Of a stretch of DNA of 9,344 bases, positions 6,907-9,344 are shown piece after piece. The first letter of the stretch is position 1; the number at the start of each line of letters is the position of its first letter. The stretch comes from RGIG1828 sp045592485 (GTDB taxonomy: Bacteria; Bacillota; Clostridia; UMGS1810). Both the position numbers and the translations under genes were made by a program. The notes beneath the pieces were generated by a model. It had not been told where the DNA came from, made no database searches, and saw nothing but the letters and a program-made list of their open reading frames with translations. The stretch covers positions 1 through 9,344 of the forward strand of contig JAZNUS010000182.1 of NCBI GenBank assembly GCA_045592485.1, in the 5' to 3' direction.

Positions 6907-7905
6907 TCATCTGCAAAATTCAAATTCAATTCCGTGGGCAATTCCGGCTATTGTCTCACCCAAAAGCACACTTGACGGACTCATCAGGGCACCGGTGGCA
7001 ACAAGAAGCATGCGCTTTATCTCTCCTGCACGGAGCTTTTTGTAAAAATATCCCGAAAACACCGAAGCTACACAGCCGCATCCGCTTCCGCCGGAGTCAA
7101 CATTCTGGGTTTTGCGGTCATATATAAGCTTTCCGCAGTCTTCATGACGGTCTTCAATGTCCACGCCTTTTTCTCTCAAAAGCTCATACAGAATTTCTGA
7201 CCCCACTGAGGCAAGGTCTCCCGTAACTATGAGGTCATAGTCAGAGGGGACAGTGCCTCTTCCTTTAAGATGGGCAAAAATGGTGTCTGCTGCGGCAGGT
7301 GCCATAGCCGCACCCATATTGTTAGCATCCGAAATACCAAGGTCACATATTTTTCCTGCCGTCACTGATGTGAGCTTTATGTGGCTTTTTTCAGAGGATA
7401 AAACAGCACTTCCGCTTCCGGTTACTGTCCATTGTGATGTGGGAGTTCTGACTTCGCCATATTCAAGGGGGAAACGGTATTGCTTTTGTGAAGAGCAAAA
7501 ATGGCTTGATGTTACCACCGCTCCCTTTTTCACAAAACCGCCGCCAATGGTCATTGCGCAAAGTGCCAGACCTTCCGCAAAGGTGGAGCAGGCACCGTAA
7601 AGCCCAAAAACCGGGATGTCGAAGGCCTTCAGACCAAAGGCACTTGCGGTGCATTGGTTGAGCAAATCCCCTGAAAAAATTATTTCAGCATCCTCCGAAG
7701 TCATTCCGGCACATGTCAGAGCTCCCGAAAGGGTGTTTTTAATTAGTGTGCTTTCAGCTTTTTCCCAACAGCTTTCTCCCATAAGGTCGTCTGAATATTT
7801 TGCATCAAAGTATTTTCCCAAGGGGCCGTTGCTTTCCTTGTTTCCCACAGAAGAAAATGCACTTTTTACATACACATTTTCGATGGAAAATGTCTGATTT
7901 CTCAT
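6907..7905 (-). CDS. spoVAD: stage V sporulation protein AD (SpoVAD), dipicolinic-acid-binding thiolase-fold protein
   Basis: 332 residues, close to the roughly 338 of Bacillus SpoVAD. It is soluble, with a ketosynthase/thiolase-type fold, and in the family binds dipicolinic acid at the inner membrane with SpoVAC. Recognisable conserved stretches are VFGLYGACSTF (99-109, at the place of the thiolase active-site cysteine), SSHFCSSQKQYRFPLEYG (133-150), YDRKTQNVDSGGSGCGC (263-279) and GALMSPSSVLLGETIAGIAH (306-325). The start overlaps the stop of spoVAC by four bases (ATGA, 7902-7905), typical of coupled translation. AAAGGGGGG just upstream is a strong ribosome binding site. No frameshift or missing segment is seen. 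Confidence 0.95.
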   Translation of the reverse strand: MRNQTFSIENVYVKSAFSSVGNKESNGPLGKYFDAKYSDDLMGESCWEKAESTLIKNTLSGALTCAGMTSEDAEIIFSGDLLNQCTASAFGLKAFDIPVFGLYGACSTFAEGLALCAMTIGGGFVKKGAVVTSSHFCSSQKQYRFPLEYGEVRTPTSQWTVTGSGSAVLSSEKSHIKLTSVTAGKICDLGISDANNMGAAMAPAAADTIFAHLKGRGTVPSDYDLIVTGDLASVGSEILYELLREKGVDIEDRHEDCGKLIYDRKTQNVDSGGSGCGCVASVFSGYFYKKLRAGEIKRMLLVATGALMSPSSVLLGETIAGIAHGIEFEFCR

Positions 7906-8360
7906 AGAATACCCCCCTTTGACAAAAAGAAATAGATTATTCCGTAAATAACCGAAGCACTTATTCCATATACGAGCACAGGTCCTGCAATGGTGAACAT
8001 TTTTGCCCCCACACCCAGTATCATGCCCTCGGTGCGGTATTCAATTGCCGGAGAAACAACACTGTTTGCAAAACCGGTTATTGGTACAAGTGTCCCTGCT
8101 TTTCCGTAGCGGGCAATGGTGGAGTAGATGTCAAACCCTGTAAGGAGTGCTCCTATGAAAATCATGGCCGATGATGTGAGAGAGCCGGTGTCCTCTTTGT
8201 TCAAGCCAAATGAGGAAATGAAAAAATTGATGAGCTGACCCATTGAGCAGATGGTTCCGCCGATTAAAAAAGCAAGAACAATGTCTTTGAAAAGTGTAGA
8301 TTTCGGAGATATCTGAGTCACAAGCTTATTGTATTGTTTTTCTCTTTTTTTAACATTCAT
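7902..8360 (-). CDS. spoVAC: stage V sporulation protein AC (SpoVAC)
   Basis: 152 residues from ATG 8360, near the 150 of Bacillus SpoVAC. Membrane segments lie at about 26-52, 62-80, 95-107 and 115-147. The hallmark AGTLVPITGFANSVVSPAIE (88-107) and a mechanosensitive-channel-like C-terminal half identify the protein, a membrane subunit of the dipicolinic acid channel. An in-frame ATG at 8369 would add three residues, but the AAAGGGG site (8371-8377) is only one base from it and ten bases from ATG 8360, so the latter is preferred. It overlaps spoVAD by four bases downstream and a small membrane-protein ORF by 11 bases upstream. spoVAA, spoVAB, spoVAEa and spoVAF, present in the Bacillus operon, are absent here, as is usual in Clostridia. 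Confidence 0.93.
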   Translation of the reverse strand: MNVKKREKQYNKLVTQISPKSTLFKDIVLAFLIGGTICSMGQLINFFISSFGLNKEDTGSLTSSAMIFIGALLTGFDIYSTIARYGKAGTLVPITGFANSVVSPAIEYRTEGMILGVGAKMFTIAGPVLVYGISASVIYGIIYFFLSKGGIL

Positions 8361-8499
8361 AAAATCCATACCCCTTTACAAATGTTCCGCTGTAATTTGC
8401 AGGTTTGCGGATTTCAGCGGAAATTTTCGTTATAAGTGCAATGGCAAGGAAAACAGTGAGAATGATTATAAATATTATTAAAAATTTGTTCGATTTCAA
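8350..8499 (-). CDS. small single-span membrane protein, first gene of the spoVA operon (hypothetical)
   Basis: A 49-residue ORF starting at TTG 8499, with GGTGAT (8504-8509) four bases upstream matching the 3' end of the anti-Shine-Dalgarno target. A GTG at 8508 would add three residues but has no site before it. The product begins MKSN, then a strong hydrophobic span from about FLIIFIIILTVFLAIALI (6-23), then a short outward-facing tail ISAEIRKPANYSGTFVKGYG (26-45) ending in EC. It is probably a signal anchor, or a signal peptide cut after ISA. Its stop overlaps the spoVAC start by 11 bases in a different frame, and the spoVAC ribosome site lies within its codons, both signs of translational coupling. 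I do not recognise the family. It is not the DUF1657 or YhcN type found in some spoVA clusters. It could be a chance ORF, but the well-formed N-terminus and coupling argue against that. Confidence 0.6.
   Translation of the reverse strand: MKSNKFLIIFIIILTVFLAIALITKISAEIRKPANYSGTFVKGYGFYEC
8371..8377 (-). promoter_or_regulatory. ribosome binding site deciding the spoVAC start
   Basis: On the minus strand the site reads AAAGGGG. It leaves one base before ATG 8369 but ten before ATG 8360, which favours the second ATG. It lies inside the last codons of the upstream miniprotein, so ribosomes ending there could start spoVAC directly. Confidence 0.6.
8385..8422 (-). promoter_or_regulatory. hairpin just ahead of the spoVAC ribosome binding site
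   Basis: TTCCGCTG (8385-8392) and CAGCGGAA (8415-8422) are a perfect eight-base inverted repeat. After one mismatch, three more pairs (AAT with ATT) extend it around a loop of about 14 bases. In the spoVA mRNA it would form seven bases upstream of AAAGGGG, inside the coding region of the miniprotein. It could modulate spoVAC translation or mRNA stability. There is no T-run, so it is not a terminator. Confidence 0.5.
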
Positions 8500-8663
8500 A
8501 ATTATCACCGTTTTTAATATTTGTATTATCGGGATTTATATGATTGGAATAATGTTCCGTAAATAAAAACAGGTGTTTTTTGCACAAAAAAACAGTCAAA
8601 AATTCTGTATATTTGTAAGAAACAACTTTTTTTTTGAAAACAAAAGATTTTTGAAAAAAAGTG

Positions 8664-8692
8664 TTGACAAATCAATTGGTTGGTGCTATAAT
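8664..8692 (+). promoter_or_regulatory. consensus sigma-A promoter of tRNA-Leu(GAG)
   Basis: TTGACA (8664-8669) and TATAAT (8687-8692) are both perfect matches, separated by 17 bases. The expected start of transcription is near 8699, about 14 bases before the mature tRNA. An unusually strong promoter, fitting a stable RNA gene. It points away from the divergent spoVA operon. Confidence 0.93.
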
Positions 8693-8712
8693 CTTTTTTG
8701 TTGACGCGGTGC

Positions 8713-8796
8713 GCGAGCATGCTGGAATTGGCAGACAGGCACGTTTGAGGGGCGTGTGTTTCGTACGTGTGGGTTCAAGTCCCACTGCTCGCACCA
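8713..8796 (+). tRNA. tRNA-Leu (anticodon GAG)
   Basis: A complete cloverleaf of 84 bases. The acceptor stem is GCGAGCA (8713-8719) with TGCTCGC (8786-8792). The D arm contains GAATTGGCAGA. The anticodon stem is CACGT/GCGTG with loop TTGAGGG, giving anticodon GAG (reads CUC and CUU). It has the long variable arm of class II leucine tRNAs, and the T arm is GTGGG-TTCAAGT-CCCAC. Discriminator A is followed by an encoded CCA (8794-8796). It has its own promoter upstream and a terminator downstream. Confidence 0.96.
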
Positions 8797-8802
8797 ACAA
8801 CA

Positions 8803-8836
8803 AACCGCATACCGAAAGGTATGCGGTTGTTTTTTT
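8803..8836 (+). terminator. rho-independent terminator of tRNA-Leu(GAG)
   Basis: AACCGCATACC (8803-8813) pairs perfectly with GGTATGCGGTT (8818-8828) around a GAAA tetraloop, followed by G and seven T (8830-8836). Strong and close behind the tRNA, so the second leucine tRNA downstream probably needs another promoter. Confidence 0.93.
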
Positions 8837-8860
8837 CTCAGGCTGTTGCAGAATTTCTGG

Positions 8861-8898
8861 AAAGTACAAAATTTAATATATGCGGATATGGCGGAATT
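8861..8898 (+). repeat. 38-bp direct repeat, copy 1
   Basis: Identical to 9032-9069. It covers 21 bases of AT-rich leader and the first 17 bases of tRNA-Leu(CAG). The two copies start 171 bases apart. This copy is followed at once by unrelated sequence rather than by the rest of the tRNA. Confidence 0.9.
8882..8898 (+). pseudogene. 5' fragment of tRNA-Leu(CAG)
   Basis: GCGGATATGGCGGAATT equals bases 1-17 of the intact tRNA at 9053. It stops in the D loop and is followed by the 133-bp insert. It cannot fold as a tRNA and is a duplication scar, not a gene. Confidence 0.85.
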
Positions 8899-8905
8899 TA
8901 AGTGA

Positions 8906-8942
8906 CACCCCAAGAACGCGAATGAGCGTGATTGGTGCGGTG
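8906..8942 (+). other. structured hairpin with tandem G-A motif (copy 2)
   Basis: CACC (8906-8909) pairs with GGTG (8939-8942) and CCAA (8910-8913) with TTGG (8932-8935), with a TGC bulge on the 3' side. GA (8914-8915) faces GA (8930-8931), and ACGC/GCGT closes a six-base loop (8920-8925). Compared with 65-107, the outer stem changes from CACT/AGTG to CACC/GGTG and the apical stem also differs on both strands, so pairing is kept while sequence changes. Confidence 0.5.
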
Positions 8943-8955
8943 GAACTTATGCCAA

Positions 8956-9007
8956 AACTTCCTAAGAGGCAAGCGCCCACTACGGCGCGAAGGCGATTAG
9001 TGAAGTT
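8956..9007 (+). other. structured hairpin with tandem G-A motif (copy 3, larger)
   Basis: AACTTC (8956-8961) pairs with GAAGTT (9002-9007) and CTAA (8962-8965) with TTAG (8997-9000), leaving a single bulged T (9001). GA (8966-8967) faces GA (8995-8996), and an apical GCGCC/GGCGC stem (8973-8977, 8984-8988) closes CACTAC. It has the same order of parts as the other two hairpins: outer stem, 3' bulge, CYAA/TTRG stem, opposed GA, apical stem. Confidence 0.5.
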
Positions 9008-9031
9008 GACGGCTGGCAGACTGATTTGAAA

Positions 9032-9069
9032 AAAGTACAAAATTTAATATATGCGGATATGGCGGAATT
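9032..9069 (+). repeat. 38-bp direct repeat, copy 2
   Basis: Identical to 8861-8898, here leading into the intact tRNA-Leu(CAG). The leader part (9032-9052) contains TTTAAT but no good -35 box at proper spacing, so I cannot name a promoter for this tRNA. Confidence 0.9.
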
Positions 9070-9136
9070 GGCAGACGCGCTGGCTTCAGGTGCCAGTCGG
9101 GGCAACTCGGTGCAGGTTCAAGTCCTGTTATCCGCA
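9053..9136 (+). tRNA. tRNA-Leu (anticodon CAG)
   Basis: A complete 84-base class II tRNA. The acceptor stem is GCGGATA (9053-9059) with TATCCGC (9129-9135) and discriminator A 9136. The D stem is GCG/CGC. The anticodon stem is CTGGC/GCCAG with loop TTCAGGT, giving anticodon CAG (reads CUG). There is a long variable arm with a CGGGG/CTCGG-like stem, and the T arm is GCAGG-TTCAAGT-CCTGT. Unlike the upstream tRNA, it has no encoded CCA; TAA follows, so CCA must be added by the nucleotidyltransferase. Its first 17 bases are duplicated upstream. Confidence 0.96.
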
Positions 9137-9138
9137 TA

Positions 9139-9172
9139 AAGGATGTTGCAAAAATTGCGACATCCTTTTTTT
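9139..9172 (+). terminator. rho-independent terminator of tRNA-Leu(CAG)
   Basis: AAGGATGTTGCAA (9139-9151) pairs with TTGCGACATCCTT (9155-9167, one T-G pair) around a three-base loop, followed by T to 9172. It begins three bases after the tRNA. Confidence 0.92.
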
Positions 9173-9344
9173 AAAAATTTGACGGATTGGCGAGCATTTT
9201 GGTGATGATAAGAGTAGCCTTAGCAACCAACACTAAAGGCGGTTTTAAAATATAAATTTCGCCTCACCCATCGTTAAAATACTCGGAAATATTAACATAT
9301 TCCCTGCGTTTTTGCCTTGATTGAGACAAAATTTATTATTTTAA
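9173..9344. other. non-coding tail with weak inverted repeats
   Basis: No ORF or RNA gene is seen. TTGGT (9199-9203) faces ACCAA (9226-9230) with an inner TAAG/CTTA stem (9209-9212, 9219-9222), and AGGCG (9237-9241) faces CGCCT (9260-9264). Both are short and could be chance in AT-rich DNA. Confidence 0.3.

Larger units (their letters stand above)
8899..9031 (+). mobile_element. 133-bp structured insert between duplicated tRNA 5' ends
   Basis: This non-coding stretch sits exactly between the two 38-bp direct repeats. It consists mostly of two hairpins in series (8906-8942 and 8956-9007), each with a CYAAGA strand facing a GATTRG strand. Its start, AGTGACACCCCAAGAA (8901-8916), matches 60-75 in the left-end element at 15 of 16 positions. 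The spaced blocks GCGAAT, GATTGGT and GTGGA then recur in the same order. That makes it a dispersed element rather than local tRNA spacer. There is no ORF or transposase. Whether it moves as DNA or acts as RNA is unknown, and the class mobile_element is an inference from the duplication and the dispersed match. Confidence 0.5.

Noticed and set aside
8523..8560. Possible sigma-G type promoter for the spoVA operon (GATAATA or CATATAA on the minus strand).
   Set aside because: The -10-like strings carry mismatches and no matching -35 element lies 17-18 bases upstream.
8414..8599. 61-residue minus-strand frame upstream of spoVAC.
   Set aside because: It overlaps the better-supported 49-residue frame, starts without a ribosome site, and reads Asn/His/Cys-rich sequence typical of a shadow frame.
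8661..8913. Open reading frames on both strands across the tRNA-Leu(GAG) gene.
   Set aside because: They translate the tRNA, its promoter and its terminator; such frames over leucine tRNA genes are common false calls.
9199..9230. TTGGT...ACCAA hairpin as a fourth copy of the CYAAGA/GATTRG structure.
   Set aside because: The strands are in the opposite order, the opposed GA steps are absent, and the stem is only five bases.

Overview
The window looks like a chromosomal segment of an endospore-forming, low-to-moderate GC member of the Clostridia (Firmicutes), probably a gut-type Oscillospiraceae/Ruminococcaceae relative. The evidence is a minimal clostridial spoVAC-spoVAD-spoVAE cluster, an S-layer-homology (SLH) surface protein, AAGGAG-type ribosome binding sites, a perfect sigma-A promoter on a tRNA gene, and palindromic intergenic repeats of a kind common in gut Clostridia. 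The taxon is inferred from gene content only.

Layout. Positions 1-235 are a non-coding, imperfect terminal-inverted-repeat (MITE-like) element. Positions 321-6412 are a rightward four-gene operon: a secreted alpha/alpha-barrel (terpene-cyclase-fold) protein with three SLH repeats, a membrane-anchored protein with a transcobalamin-like C-terminal (DUF4430) domain, an ECF transporter T subunit, and a very large protein that fuses both ECF ATPases (A and A') to a membrane substrate-binding (S) component. A bidirectional terminator at 6432-6480 separates this from a leftward sporulation operon (8499 to 6488): a previously unlisted 49-residue membrane miniprotein, SpoVAC, SpoVAD and SpoVAE. Divergent from it is a rightward tRNA block: tRNA-Leu(GAG) with its own promoter and terminator, a 5' fragment of a second tRNA-Leu, a 133-bp structured insert, then intact tRNA-Leu(CAG) with its terminator. 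The last 170 bases hold weak inverted repeats only.

How the genes may work together. In animals, intrinsic factor and transcobalamin bind vitamin B12 between an alpha6/alpha6 barrel and a C-terminal beta domain. The first two genes of this operon encode the same two folds as separate surface proteins, one fixed to the cell wall by SLH repeats and one tethered to the membrane by a long flexible linker. They sit directly upstream of a dedicated ECF vitamin transporter whose S domain resembles predicted cobalamin (CbrT-like) S components. The best reading is a split, wall-anchored corrinoid capture system feeding a one-polypeptide A-A'-S importer. This is inference; no cobalamin riboswitch is visible in the window.

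The spoVA genes form the channel that loads dipicolinic acid into the forespore and releases it on germination. The tRNA block and the left-end element share a related structured motif (CYAAGA...GATTRG rods with covarying stems). Together with the 38-bp duplication of the tRNA 5' region, it suggests an undescribed small mobile or RNA-structured element.
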